From assembly GCA_910585715.1 (NCBI GenBank), contig CAJUEX010000015.1, positions 1 to 64,000 on the forward strand: DNA of 64,000 nucleotides, written 5' to 3'. A program made the position numbers and the translations under genes. This document shows positions 1 through 8,733 of the stretch, piece after piece. Position 1 is the first letter of the stretch, and each line of letters begins with the position of its first letter. The notes below the pieces were generated by a model. The model ran no database searches and had not been told where the DNA came from. It was given only the letters and a program-made list of their open reading frames with translations. This DNA comes from an uncultured Lachnospiraceae bacterium. Its GTDB lineage: Bacteria; Bacillota; Clostridia; Lachnospirales; Lachnospiraceae.

Positions 1-23
1 GCATTATGGCATTACGATACACA

Positions 24-169
24 GTAGGAACTGGCAGAACATATAATAGTCTTCGAGGCCTTATAAAAACGCCAGCGCTTAGCGAGGTATTTTCGAGCTT
101 AGCACTGTTGCGTTTTTATCAGAGCGAAAGCGTGCCCCGAAGACTATTATATGTTCTGCCAGTTCCTAC
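24..169. repeat. Long palindromic element, copy 1 (conserved core, private arms)
   Basis: Two 32-bp perfectly complementary arms (24-55 and 138-169) flank a core of about 80 bp. The reverse complement of the core matches the core of copy 2 (10449-10523) with only about three differences over 75 bp. The arms have no resemblance to those of copy 2. The core itself folds: an ATAAAAACGC-type segment pairs with GCGTTTTTAT. It lies upstream of the rimP promoter and is in the opposite orientation to copies 2 and 3. A 63-codon open frame runs through it but has no coding features. Function unknown; it could be a structured RNA, a terminator or a non-autonomous mobile element. Confidence 0.85.
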
Positions 170-244
170 GTCCTCAAATCCAAAACCCGCAGGCTGAACT
201 GTTACGCAAATTGGAGCAAAATTGGAGCAAATTCAAAAAAACCC

Positions 245-273
245 TTGCAATTTGGGGAAACAAGTGCTATCCT
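245..273 (+). promoter_or_regulatory. Promoter of the rimP-nusA-infB operon
   Basis: A sigma-A-type promoter is visible: TTGCAA (245-250), a 17-bp spacer and TATCCT (268-273). The predicted start near 280 would give a leader of about 85 nt before the rimP start codon, containing the hairpin at 301-327. Confidence 0.6.
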
Positions 274-300
274 AGTGTAGAACTTAATATGCTTGCATAA

Positions 301-327
301 AGAGTGGACCTGCGTCCACTCTTTTTA
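301..327 (+). terminator. Terminator-like hairpin in the rimP leader
   Basis: A perfect 9-bp stem (301-309 with 314-322), a CTGC tetraloop and a T-tract form a textbook intrinsic terminator. It lies between the predicted operon promoter and the rimP ribosome binding site. It may therefore end an upstream transcript or act as an attenuator of the whole operon. A three-codon ATG-CTT-GCA-TAA frame sits directly before it but has no clear ribosome binding site. Confidence 0.6.
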
Positions 328-363
328 TATGACTTTTATAAGCAGGAAAAAGGAGAAAAGCCT

Positions 364-828
364 ATGACAAAAAAAGAAAGCTATGAGGCGAAGACGGAAG
401 AACTGCTTCTTCCCATTATGGAAACCAATGGTTTTGAACTGGTGGATGTGGAATATGTAAAAGAAGGAAGCAGCTGGTATCTTCGGGCATATATTGATAA
501 GCCGGGAGGAATTACCATTGACGACTGTGAACTGGTAAGCCGTGCCTTATCTGAGAAACTGGACAGTGAAGACTATATCAGTGAGGCGTATATACTGGAA
601 GTGAGCAGCCCCGGACTTCTCCGTCCCATAAAAAAGGAAAAAGATTATAAAAGAAATCTGGAAAAAGAGGTAGAAATCCGAACATATAAAATGATAGATA
701 AGAAAAAGGAATTTGTAGGAACCTTAACTGCTTTTGATAAAGATACGGTTACCATATCGGAGAACGGACAGGAGAGGGTATTTGAAAAAACGGAGATTGC
801 CCTGATACGTCCATACGTGGAATTTTAA
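364..828 (+). CDS. rimP: Ribosome maturation factor RimP
   Basis: A 154-residue protein needed for maturation of the 30S ribosomal subunit, acting in the cytoplasm. The N-terminal alpha/beta domain carries the family signature (GFELVDVEYVKEG near residue 20 and VSSPGLLRPI in the middle), followed by the C-terminal SH3-like barrel. The ATG at 364 is chosen because AAGGAG precedes it at normal spacing; an upstream in-frame GTG at 304 lies inside the leader hairpin and is unlikely. It is the first gene of the nusA-infB operon, its usual place in Firmicutes. Family length and order match well. Confidence 0.95.
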   Translation: MTKKESYEAKTEELLLPIMETNGFELVDVEYVKEGSSWYLRAYIDKPGGITIDDCELVSRALSEKLDSEDYISEAYILEVSSPGLLRPIKKEKDYKRNLEKEVEIRTYKMIDKKKEFVGTLTAFDKDTVTISENGQERVFEKTEIALIRPYVEF

Positions 829-910
829 CATATCAGAGAAGAAGTGTATGGAACATCCATATGAAATAATCAAGTCAGACTAATAAGATATAGGAGGATA
901 AAAAAAGAAA

Positions 911-2125
911 ATGAATAAGGAACTTATGGAAGCGCTGGATATTTTGGAAAAGGAAAAGGAAATCAGCAAGGAAACCCTTTTTGAAGCCATTGAAAATTCA
1001 CTTTTGACCGCCTGCAAGAACCATTTTGGAAAAGCGGATAACATTGTGGTGGAAATGAACCGTGAAACCTGTGACTTTCTCGTAACGGCAGAAAAAACAG
1101 TGGTGGAAGAAGTAGAGGACGACTGCCTGGAAATTTCCTTAGAGGATGCGAAAAAGTATAAGAAAAATCCGGAGCTTGGCGAGACTGTAAAAGTTGAAAT
1201 CCGCTCTAAGGAATTTGGGCGTATTGCAACCCAGAATGCAAAGAATGTGATTTTACAAAAGATTCGGGAAGAAGAGAGAAGCGTTATCTATAATCAATAT
1301 TTTGAAAAAGAAAAAGATGTGATAACCGGTATCGTACAGCGTTACTTAGGAAGGAATATCAGTATCAACTTAGGGAAGGCAGATGCCGTTTTAAATGAAA
1401 GCGAACAGGTAAAGGGAGAATACTTTAAGCCAACCGAAAGAATCAAGGTATATATACTGGAAGTAAAAAATACTCCAAAAGGTCCCCGTATTCTTGTAAG
1501 CCGTACTCATCCGGAGCTGGTAAAGCGTCTGTTTGAAGCAGAGGTAGCGGAAATTGCCGATGGAACGGTTGAAATCATGAGCATTGCCAGAGAAGCGGGA
1601 AGCCGTACCAAAATGGCAGTCTGGTCAAAGGACCCCAATGTGGACCCGGTAGGGGCATGCGTGGGCTTAAACGGTGCAAGAGTCAATTCCATTGTAGAGG
1701 AATTAAGGGGAGAAAAAATTGACATTATCAACTGGGATGAAAATCCGGGCAACCTGATTCAAAATGCCCTTTCCCCTGCTAAAATCGTGGCAGTGTTTGC
1801 GGACCCGGAAGAAAAAACAGCAAAGGTGGTAGTGCCGGATTATCAGTTGTCGCTGGCAATCGGCAAGGAAGGGCAGAATGCAAGGCTTGCCGCCAGACTG
1901 ACCGGTTATAAGATTGACATAAAGAGCGAGACACAGGCAAAGGATGCAGAAGGCTTCCGTTATGAAGATTACATGGACGACGAATACGAGGAATATGACG
2001 GAGAAGAATATGACGGAGAAGAGTATGGCAGCGAAGGATATGAGGAGGGATATGCAGAAGAATATCCGGAAGAATACACTGATTCCAATGAGGAAGCAAA
2101 TGAGATGGAAGAGGAACAGGAATGA
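911..2125 (+). CDS. nusA: Transcription termination/antitermination factor NusA
   Basis: NusA binds RNA polymerase and modulates pausing, termination and antitermination. Domains in order: N-terminal polymerase-binding domain (about 1-125), S1 (about 135-200) and two KH domains (about 230-345; GACVGLNGARV and AIGKEGQNARLAARLTG loops are visible). The start has AGGAGG at 892-897. The protein ends in a tail of about 50 residues made almost entirely of Glu, Asp, Tyr and Gly, encoded partly by a 15-bp tandem repeat; this tail is unlike the short C-termini of most Firmicute NusA proteins. The stop overlaps the rnpM start (ATGA), indicating translational coupling. Confidence 0.96.
   Translation: MNKELMEALDILEKEKEISKETLFEAIENSLLTACKNHFGKADNIVVEMNRETCDFLVTAEKTVVEEVEDDCLEISLEDAKKYKKNPELGETVKVEIRSKEFGRIATQNAKNVILQKIREEERSVIYNQYFEKEKDVITGIVQRYLGRNISINLGKADAVLNESEQVKGEYFKPTERIKVYILEVKNTPKGPRILVSRTHPELVKRLFEAEVAEIADGTVEIMSIAREAGSRTKMAVWSKDPNVDPVGACVGLNGARVNSIVEELRGEKIDIINWDENPGNLIQNALSPAKIVAVFADPEEKTAKVVVPDYQLSLAIGKEGQNARLAARLTGYKIDIKSETQAKDAEGFRYEDYMDDEYEEYDGEEYDGEEYGSEGYEEGYAEEYPEEYTDSNEEANEMEEEQE
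1991..2035 (+). repeat. 15-bp in-frame tandem repeat in the nusA tail
   Basis: Three head-to-tail 15-bp units (1991-2005, 2006-2020, 2021-2035), the first two identical and the third diverged. Each encodes an E-Y-D-G-E type pentapeptide of the acidic, Tyr-rich NusA tail. Such in-frame repeats can vary in copy number by slippage. Confidence 0.8.
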
Positions 2126-2394
2126 GTAAGAAAATCCCTTTAAGACAATGCGTTGGCTGCGGTGAGATGAAAAGCAAAAAGGAAATGCTTCGTATATTAA
2201 AAACCGCAGAAAATGAATTTGTTTTAGATAAAACCGGAAAGAAAAACGGAAGAGGCGCATATCTTTGTAATTCCAGAGATTGTTTGTTGAAAGCAAGGAA
2301 AAGCAAAGGTCTGGAACGTTCTTTCAAAATGAGTATTCCAAATGAGGTATACGAAAATCTGCAAAAGGAGTTTGAAAAAGACTGTGAAGAATAA
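2122..2394 (+). CDS. rnpM: RnpM/YlxR family RNase P modulator
   Basis: A 90-residue basic RNA-binding protein of the YlxR (DUF448) family, named RnpM in Bacillus for its binding to RNase P RNA. The start of the protein shows the signature RQCVGCGEMKSKKEMLRI, followed by KTGKKNGRGAYLC. It overlaps the nusA stop by four bases and precedes ylxQ, the usual Firmicute order. The function in this species is inferred from family and position only. Confidence 0.93.
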   Translation: MSKKIPLRQCVGCGEMKSKKEMLRILKTAENEFVLDKTGKKNGRGAYLCNSRDCLLKARKSKGLERSFKMSIPNEVYENLQKEFEKDCEE

Positions 2395-2689
2395 AGCATT
2401 TTCCCTGCTTGGAATTGCCAATCGGGGACGAAATCTGGTAAGCGGCGAATTTATGACGGAAAAGATGGTGAAATCCCATAAAGCATACATGGTTATCGTG
2501 GCAGAGGATGCATCGGACAATACGAAGAAAATGTTTAAAAATATGTGTGACTTTTACAAGGTTTCCTATTATGTTTTCGGAACAAAGGAAGAGCTGGGTC
2601 ACAGTCTTGGAAAAGAAATGAGAGCTTCGCTGGCAGTAACGGATCAGGGACTTGCGGATGCCATAAAAAAGCATCTGCAGACAGCATAG
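2384..2689 (+). CDS. ylxQ: L7Ae/L30e/S12e/Gadd45 family protein YlxQ
   Basis: A 101-residue ribosomal L7Ae-like protein that probably binds kink-turn RNA. GIANRGRNLVSGEF near the N-terminus and a central VIVAEDASDNTKK match the family. I place the start at GTG 2384, overlapping the end of rnpM, because AAGGAG lies at 2365-2370 and homologous sequence begins just after this codon; the longer frame from 2342 has no supporting site. Role in translation is inferred from location inside the nusA-infB operon. Confidence 0.88.
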   Translation: MKNKAFSLLGIANRGRNLVSGEFMTEKMVKSHKAYMVIVAEDASDNTKKMFKNMCDFYKVSYYVFGTKEELGHSLGKEMRASLAVTDQGLADAIKKHLQTA

Positions 2690-2710
2690 AAAGAATCGGA
2701 GGTAGTAAGC

Positions 2711-5395
2711 ATGGCCAAAATGAAAATATATGAACTGGCAAAAGAAATAGATAAAACCAACAAGGAAATTCTTACCTTTCTGGCGGAGAAAGGAATTGAA
2801 GCCAAAAGCCATATGAACACAATCGAAGAAGATACTGTGGAAATGGTAAAAAAAGCTTTTTCAGCCAATGGAAGAAAAACTGAAACAAAAGCAGCCGAAA
2901 CAAAGGAAGCTGCTCCGAAAGAGGAGCAAAAGCCGGAAGCAAGGACAGAGGCAAAAACGGAGCACCCAAAGAAAAAGAAAAGCATAATTTTTGTAAGCAA
3001 TCCCCATAATAGTAAAATGCCGGGAGCAAGGCCTCAGGGTAACGGACAAAGACCTCAGAAAAACAGACCCGCAAAGCCTGCTGAAAAGGAGCCAAACCCG
3101 TTCAGGCCCCAGGTGCCGAAGCCAATCGTAAAGCCTGCAGTAATTGAAAGAAGCGAACCGGCGGCAGCAGCTTCTAACGATACAAGAAGACAGGTGCAAA
3201 GAAATGAGAACCAGAGACAGGAACAGTCCAGAAACAATTACAGGCAGGACGGGAACCGTCAGCCACAGGGAGGACGAGTTAATGGAAACGGTGAAAGAAA
3301 CAATAATCAGGGTTATCAGAAGAATAATGATAATCGCCGGGATGGTGCGCCTAACAGAGGCGGCAATAAGCCTTATAACAATAACGAAAGAGGCGGCAGG
3401 CCAAATGCAGGGGAGAAGAGTAACTACAAAAAAAATCAAGTTTCAAAGCCGTTTGCTGACAGCCCCATTGCGGAACCGGAAAAGCGCAGGGATGAGGAAA
3501 AGCGCAGACAGGGTCAGGAGCGCGACAAACGCAGCAAAAAGGATTTAATTTACGAAGAGGATAATGCAAACATCAAAGGCAAAAATAAGGCCGGCAGGTT
3601 TATTAAACCGGAAAAGAAGGTAGAGGAAAAAGCAGAAGAACAAATCAAGGTAATCACCCTTCCGGACAGCCTGACCATTAAGGAACTGGCGGAAAAGATG
3701 AAGATTCAGCCTTCTGTCATTGTGAAAAAGCTGTTCCTTCAGGGACAAATCGTTACGGTAAACCAGGAAATCGATTATGAAACTGCTGAAGAAATTGCAA
3801 TTGAGTATGAAATCATCTGTGAAAAAGAAGTAAAGGTAGATGTTATCGAAGAGCTTTTGAAAGAGGAAGAAGAAGCAGAAGAAAATATGGAAACACGTCC
3901 TCCTGTTATTTGTGTTATGGGACACGTAGACCATGGTAAAACCTCCCTGTTGGATGCAATCCGTAAGACAAATGTAACGGACAGGGAGGCAGGAGGCATT
4001 ACCCAGCATATCGGCGCTTATACGGTTACCATCAACGGACAGAACATTACGTTTCTGGATACGCCGGGACATGAGGCATTTACTTCCATGCGTATGCGCG
4101 GCGCAAACGCAACGGATATTGCTATTTTAGTAGTAGCGGCTGACGACGGCGTGATGCCTCAGACCGTGGAAGCAATCAGCCATGCAAAAGCAGCGGGAAT
4201 TGAAATTATTGTGGCAGTAAATAAAATCGATAAGCCAAATGCCAACATTGACAGAGTAAAGCAGGAACTGGCAGAATATGAGCTGATTCCGGAGGATTGG
4301 GGCGGTTCTACCGTATTTGCACCGGTTTCCGCCAAATCCGGCGAAGGCATTGAACAGCTTCTGGAAATGATTCTTCTGACAGCGGATATTCTGGAATTAA
4401 AGGCAAATCCAAAGCGACGCGCAAGAGGTCTTGTCATTGAAGCGGAGCTGGATAAAGGAAGAGGTCCTGTTGCAACAATTCTTGTACAAAAGGGTACACT
4501 AAAGGTTGGGGATTTTGTATCAGCAGGAGCCAGCCACGGAAAAATCAGGGCTATGATTGACGATAAGGGAAGAAGAGTAAAAGAAGCAACGCCTTCCACC
4601 CCGGTAGAAATCCTGGGCTTATCCGATGTGCCGGGAGCAGGAGAAATCTTTATCGCCCATGAAAATGACAAGACGGCAAGAAGCTTTGCGGAAACCTTTA
4701 TTGCCCAGAATAAAGAAAAGAAGCTGGAAGAAACAAAATCCAAAATGTCTTTAGACGATTTGTTTACCCAGATTCAGACCGGAAACTTAAAGGAGCTTAA
4801 TTTAATTATAAAAGCAGATGTACAAGGCAGCGTGGAGGCAGTAAAACAGAGCCTTTCCAAGCTTTCCAACGAAGAAGTCATTGTAAAATGCATTCATGGA
4901 GGCGTTGGCGCCATCAATGAATCCGATGTAATGCTTGCAAGCGCTTCCAGCGCCATTATTATCGGCTTTAATGTAAGAGTGGATGCCACTGCCAAGGCAA
5001 CTGCAGAACGGGAAGGGGTAGACGTAAGGCTTTATAAGGTCATCTACCAGGCAATCGAAGACGTGGAAGCTGCCATGAAGGGAATGTTAGACCCTGTTTT
5101 TGAAGAGCAGGTCATCGGCCATGCGGAAGTGCGCCAGATATTCAAGGCGTCGGCAGTAGGAAACATTGCAGGCTCCTATGTGCTTGACGGAAGGTTTGAA
5201 AGAGGCTGCAAGGTTCGGATTTCCAGAGAAGGCGAACAGATTTATGAAGGTGAGCTGGCAAGTCTGAAACGGTTTAAGGATGATGTGAAGGAAGTAAAAG
5301 CAGGCTTTGAATGCGGCCTTGTATTTGAAGGCTTTGACAGCATGAAGGAGCTTGACGTGGTAGAAGCTTATATTATGGTAGAGGTACCCCGCTAG
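2711..5395 (+). CDS. infB: Translation initiation factor IF-2
   Basis: GTPase that delivers initiator tRNA to the 30S subunit. Layout of the 894 residues: IF2_N helix bundle (1-55), a long disordered linker (about 60-310) first rich in Lys/Glu/Ala and then in Asn/Arg/Gln/Gly, a second IF2_N-like segment (about 320-375), the G domain, and beta-barrel and C-terminal tRNA-binding domains. G1 is GHVDHGKT at residues 404-411, with DTPGHEAF and NKID as G3 and G4. GGAGG precedes the ATG. All catalytic motifs are intact. Confidence 0.97.
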   Translation: MAKMKIYELAKEIDKTNKEILTFLAEKGIEAKSHMNTIEEDTVEMVKKAFSANGRKTETKAAETKEAAPKEEQKPEARTEAKTEHPKKKKSIIFVSNPHNSKMPGARPQGNGQRPQKNRPAKPAEKEPNPFRPQVPKPIVKPAVIERSEPAAAASNDTRRQVQRNENQRQEQSRNNYRQDGNRQPQGGRVNGNGERNNNQGYQKNNDNRRDGAPNRGGNKPYNNNERGGRPNAGEKSNYKKNQVSKPFADSPIAEPEKRRDEEKRRQGQERDKRSKKDLIYEEDNANIKGKNKAGRFIKPEKKVEEKAEEQIKVITLPDSLTIKELAEKMKIQPSVIVKKLFLQGQIVTVNQEIDYETAEEIAIEYEIICEKEVKVDVIEELLKEEEEAEENMETRPPVICVMGHVDHGKTSLLDAIRKTNVTDREAGGITQHIGAYTVTINGQNITFLDTPGHEAFTSMRMRGANATDIAILVVAADDGVMPQTVEAISHAKAAGIEIIVAVNKIDKPNANIDRVKQELAEYELIPEDWGGSTVFAPVSAKSGEGIEQLLEMILLTADILELKANPKRRARGLVIEAELDKGRGPVATILVQKGTLKVGDFVSAGASHGKIRAMIDDKGRRVKEATPSTPVEILGLSDVPGAGEIFIAHENDKTARSFAETFIAQNKEKKLEETKSKMSLDDLFTQIQTGNLKELNLIIKADVQGSVEAVKQSLSKLSNEEVIVKCIHGGVGAINESDVMLASASSAIIIGFNVRVDATAKATAEREGVDVRLYKVIYQAIEDVEAAMKGMLDPVFEEQVIGHAEVRQIFKASAVGNIAGSYVLDGRFERGCKVRISREGEQIYEGELASLKRFKDDVKEVKAGFECGLVFEGFDSMKELDVVEAYIMVEVPR

Positions 5396-5403
5396 GAGGG
5401 AAT

Positions 5404-5760
5404 ATGAGAAAAAACAGTTTAAAGAATACCCGTATCAACGGTGAAGTGCAAAAGGTGTTAGCGGACGTAATCAGGGGAGAGATAAAGGACCCGAGAATCA
5501 GTTCTTTAACTTCCGTGGTTGCAGTGGAAGTGTCTCCGGATTTGAAAACCTGCAAGGCATGGATTTCCGTGCTGGGAGATGAGAAAGCTCAGGAAGACAC
5601 GCTGGCAGGCTTAAGAAGCGCCGAGGGATTCATTAAAAACAGAGTAGCAAAAACAATCAATTTAAGAAATACACCGGAAATCACATTTATAATGGATCAA
5701 TCCATTGCTTATGGAGTGTCTATGTCTAAAAAGATTGATGAGGTGACGAAAAATGATTGA
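5404..5760 (+). CDS. rbfA: 30S ribosome-binding factor RbfA
   Basis: A 118-residue KH-fold protein that assists late 16S rRNA processing and cold adaptation of the 30S subunit. Family features include INGEVQKVLADVIRGEIKDPR near the N-terminus and RNTPEITFIMDQS toward the end. It lies eight bases after infB, with AGGAGG immediately upstream, and its last codons overlap the next gene. Confidence 0.95.
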   Translation: MRKNSLKNTRINGEVQKVLADVIRGEIKDPRISSLTSVVAVEVSPDLKTCKAWISVLGDEKAQEDTLAGLRSAEGFIKNRVAKTINLRNTPEITFIMDQSIAYGVSMSKKIDEVTKND

Positions 5761-6715
5761 TATTTTAGAAGAATGCAAAGGAGCCGGAAAAATCGGTATC
5801 AGCGGCCATATCAGGCCGGATGGGGATTGCACAGGTTCTGTGAGCGCATTATATCAATATTTGAAAAAGGCATTGCCGGACGTACAGGTGGAAGTGCTGT
5901 TGGAAAAGCCGGCAGCAGTTTTTGCCGACCTGCCCGGCTATGAAAAGATGACAGGTAGCTTTGACCGACAGGCGGTCTTTGATGTGTTCTTTATTTTAGA
6001 CAGCGTAAAGGAACGAACGGGATTTGCAGAGAGATTTGCGAGAAAAGCCAAAAAGACCATCAATATCGACCATCATATCAGCAATCCGGGAACAGGCTGT
6101 GATGTAAATTATATAGTGCCCACAGTGGGCTCCACGGCAGAGCTGGTTTATGAGCTGATTGGAAAGGAAAATCTGGATGAGCAGATAGCCAAAAGCATTT
6201 ATATAGGAATGATTCATGATACCGGAGTGTTCCAGTATTCCAATACTTCCCCAAAGACTCTGCGGATAGCAGCCGAGCTTTTGGAATATGGATTTGATTT
6301 CCCCAAGATTATTGATGAAACTTTTTATGAAAAGACCTATGTACAGAATCAGATTCTGGGCAGGGCGCTGTTGGAAAGCATTTTGTTTATGGACGGCAAG
6401 TGTATTGCAAGCATGATTGATAAAAAGCTGATGAATTTTTATAAAGCGGATTCCAGGGATTTAGAAGGTATTGTAAGCCAGCTGCGGATAGTAAAAGGCG
6501 TGGAATGTGCTATTTTCATGTATGAAACCGGTACTTTGGAATACAAGGTGAGCCTGCGTTCCTGCGGGGCAGTGGATGTGTCAAAGGTAGCTGCCTATTT
6601 TGGAGGCGGCGGCCATGTAAGGGCGGCAGGCTGCAACATGTCCGGTACATATCATGATGTATTGAACAATCTGTCCAGGGAAATTGCAAAGCAGATGCCG
6701 GGATTTGCTTCGTAA
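5753..6715 (+). CDS. nrnA: DHH/DHHA1 phosphoesterase (NrnA-like nanoRNase / pAp phosphatase)
   Basis: A 320-residue protein of the bifunctional oligoribonuclease/pAp-phosphatase family, which degrades short RNAs and, in some members, pAp or linear dinucleotides from c-di-AMP or c-di-GMP turnover. The DHH domain shows GHIRPDGDCTGS near residue 20 and NIDHHISN near 104. The C-terminal DHHA1 domain ends with GGGGHVRAAGC. The start overlaps rbfA by eight bases. The rbfA-DHH-truB order is standard in Clostridia. Exact substrate is not shown by sequence. Confidence 0.92.
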   Translation: MIDILEECKGAGKIGISGHIRPDGDCTGSVSALYQYLKKALPDVQVEVLLEKPAAVFADLPGYEKMTGSFDRQAVFDVFFILDSVKERTGFAERFARKAKKTINIDHHISNPGTGCDVNYIVPTVGSTAELVYELIGKENLDEQIAKSIYIGMIHDTGVFQYSNTSPKTLRIAAELLEYGFDFPKIIDETFYEKTYVQNQILGRALLESILFMDGKCIASMIDKKLMNFYKADSRDLEGIVSQLRIVKGVECAIFMYETGTLEYKVSLRSCGAVDVSKVAAYFGGGGHVRAAGCNMSGTYHDVLNNLSREIAKQMPGFAS

Positions 6716-6788
6716 GAAATCATGTTTTGCCGTCAGGGCATTTCCCGATTGTCTGAACGAAAAAAAGAAGAAAAAAAGGAGAATCGCC

Positions 6789-7712
6789 ATGATACATGGG
6801 GTGATTAACGTATATAAGGAAAAAGGCTTTACCTCCCATGATGTGGTGGCAAAGCTGCGGGGCATTTTAAAACAGAAAAAGATAGGGCATACAGGCACTC
6901 TGGATCCGGATGCGGTTGGAGTGCTTCCTGTTTGTCTGGGAAGCGCCACAAAGCTGTGCGATATGCTTACAGACAGAAGCAAGGAATATATAGCCGAGCT
7001 TCAGCTTGGCGTGGTAACCGACACACAGGATATGACAGGAAAGGTGCTGCGGCAGTGTGAAGTATTGCAGCAGGAAGAAGAGATAAGAAAGGTGATTTTG
7101 TCTTTTCAGGGAGAATCCACACAGATTCCGCCTATGTATTCCGCCCTTAAGGTAAATGGAAAAAAGCTGTATGAGCTGGCAAGGGAAGGAAAAGAAATCG
7201 AAAGAAAGGCGAGGCCCATTCAGATTGCGGAAATGGAGATTCAGGAAATGCGCATTCCCCTTGTACGCATGAGAGTAGTATGCTCCAAAGGAACCTATAT
7301 CAGAACACTGTGCCATGATATAGGGGAAAAATCAGGCTGCGGCGGCGCCATGAAAAGCCTTATAAGAAGCAGGGTGGGAGAATTCCTGCTGGAGGACGCC
7401 CTGACTCTCGGGCAGATAGAAGCCCTGCGGGATGAAGGAAGCCTGGGAGAAAAAATAGTAAAAGTGGATGAACTGTTCAGGGAGTATCCTGCCTGCATAA
7501 TTGAAAATTCATGGAAGCGGCTTATTGAAAACGGCAATGGATTTGGAAAAGAGCAGATTTTCAAAATATCAGGGCTGAAGGCGCAAGCCGGGACAGAAAT
7601 GCCGGATTCCGTAAGGGTCTATGATGAGGATGGGATTTTTTACGGCATATATGGATGGGTAAAGGAAAAGAAGCGGTTCGAGCCCGTAAAAATGTTTTTG
7701 ACAAAGGAATAA
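6789..7712 (+). CDS. truB: tRNA pseudouridine(55) synthase TruB
   Basis: Makes the universal pseudouridine 55 in the T-loop of tRNAs. GHTGTLDPDAVGVLP begins at residue 33, with catalytic Asp39, and the KGTYIRTLCHDIG motif lies in the middle. The ATG at 6789 follows AAAGGAG and begins the family-typical VINVYKEKGFTSHDVV; a longer frame upstream is a readthrough of the DHH-truB spacer. 307 residues is normal for the family. Confidence 0.95.
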   Translation: MIHGVINVYKEKGFTSHDVVAKLRGILKQKKIGHTGTLDPDAVGVLPVCLGSATKLCDMLTDRSKEYIAELQLGVVTDTQDMTGKVLRQCEVLQQEEEIRKVILSFQGESTQIPPMYSALKVNGKKLYELAREGKEIERKARPIQIAEMEIQEMRIPLVRMRVVCSKGTYIRTLCHDIGEKSGCGGAMKSLIRSRVGEFLLEDALTLGQIEALRDEGSLGEKIVKVDELFREYPACIIENSWKRLIENGNGFGKEQIFKISGLKAQAGTEMPDSVRVYDEDGIFYGIYGWVKEKKRFEPVKMFLTKE

Positions 7713-7721
7713 AGAAGCGTT

Positions 7722-8645
7722 ATGAAACTGATAAAGGATACGAAGAAATTTCATATTGAGGAAGAAACAGCAGTGGCAATCGGGAAATTTGACGGCATCC
7801 ATTCAGGACACAGGAAGCTGCTTGAGAAGGTGCTGGAAGCAAAGGCGCTGGGACTTAAGGCTTTGGTTTTTACCTTTACTCCTTCTCCGGGAGCCTATTT
7901 TACAGGAAAGGACATAAAGGAGATTACCACCGGGGAAGAAAAGCGGAGGATGTTTGCCGAAATGGGAATTGATTATCTGGTGGAATACCCCTTTGAAAAA
8001 GAAACAGCGGATATAACGCCGGAAGAATTTATAGATAATATACTTCTTTCTAATATGTCAGCCCGCTTCATTGCAGCAGGGGAGGATGTGTCTTTCGGAC
8101 GGGATGGAAAAGGAAATGCGGAGCTTCTTTTAAAAAAAGGAAGGGAAAAAGGCTTTGCAGTGAAAATCATCCCGAAAATCTGCCATGAGGGGAAGGTAAT
8201 CAGCTCCACATATGTCAGGGATGTGATTTGGCAAGGGAATATGGAGCTTGCAGGGGCGCTTATGGGAGAACCTTACTTTTTGGAGGGAATCGTGGTAAAG
8301 GGCAACCAGCTTGGAAGAACCATGGGAATGCCCACCGTCAATCTGCTGCCTCCAAAGGAAAAGCTTCTTCCTCCTAACGGAGTGTATTTTTCAAGACTGG
8401 AATATAAAGGAAACAGCTATCAGGGAGTGACTAACATAGGAAGAAAGCCTACTGTGGGGGGCGAAAATCCCATAGGGGCGGAAACCTATATTTATGATTT
8501 CTCCCGGATGATTTATGGGGAGCCTGTCCGGGTAAGCCTGTTACATTATGAAAGGCCGGAACAGAAATTTGAAAATCTGTCACAGTTAAAAGCGGCAATT
8601 GAAAAAAATATTGCAGATGGAAAAGAATATTTTATAAATTTATGA
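7722..8645 (+). CDS. ribF: Bifunctional riboflavin kinase / FAD synthetase RibF
   Basis: Converts riboflavin to FMN and FMN to FAD. The N-terminal nucleotidyltransferase domain carries GKFDGIHSGH at about residues 21-30 and ISSTYVRD further on. The C-terminal riboflavin kinase domain carries GRTMGMPTVNL and NIGRKPTVGG. It is the last gene of the rimP-infB-truB operon, nine bases after truB. Confidence 0.95.
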   Translation: MKLIKDTKKFHIEEETAVAIGKFDGIHSGHRKLLEKVLEAKALGLKALVFTFTPSPGAYFTGKDIKEITTGEEKRRMFAEMGIDYLVEYPFEKETADITPEEFIDNILLSNMSARFIAAGEDVSFGRDGKGNAELLLKKGREKGFAVKIIPKICHEGKVISSTYVRDVIWQGNMELAGALMGEPYFLEGIVVKGNQLGRTMGMPTVNLLPPKEKLLPPNGVYFSRLEYKGNSYQGVTNIGRKPTVGGENPIGAETYIYDFSRMIYGEPVRVSLLHYERPEQKFENLSQLKAAIEKNIADGKEYFINL

Positions 8646-8663
8646 CGAATTTGGAAAAATCTC

Positions 8664-8692
8664 TTGTAAGTTTGTCCTGTTTCACTTAGAAT
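8664..8692 (+). promoter_or_regulatory. Promoter of the Na/Pi cotransporter gene
   Basis: TTGTAA (8664-8669), a 17-bp spacer and TAGAAT (8687-8692). The predicted transcription start is about 8699, which argues against the upstream ATG at 8698 and for the start at 8734. Confidence 0.55.
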
Positions 8693-8733
8693 AAGTAATG
8701 TACGTAATCTTTATGCAAAGGATGGATAAGGCG

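Noticed and set aside
6..197. A 63-codon frame through the palindromic element
   Set aside because: It follows from the inverted repeat, has no ribosome binding site and its residues show no protein family features.
1507..2520. Long minus-strand frames opposite nusA and rnpM
   Set aside because: They mirror the real genes, lack translation signals and have compositions typical of antisense frames.
7670..7700. GGTTCGAGCCC resembling a tRNA T-loop
   Set aside because: Lies within the truB coding region and no acceptor, D or anticodon arm surrounds it.
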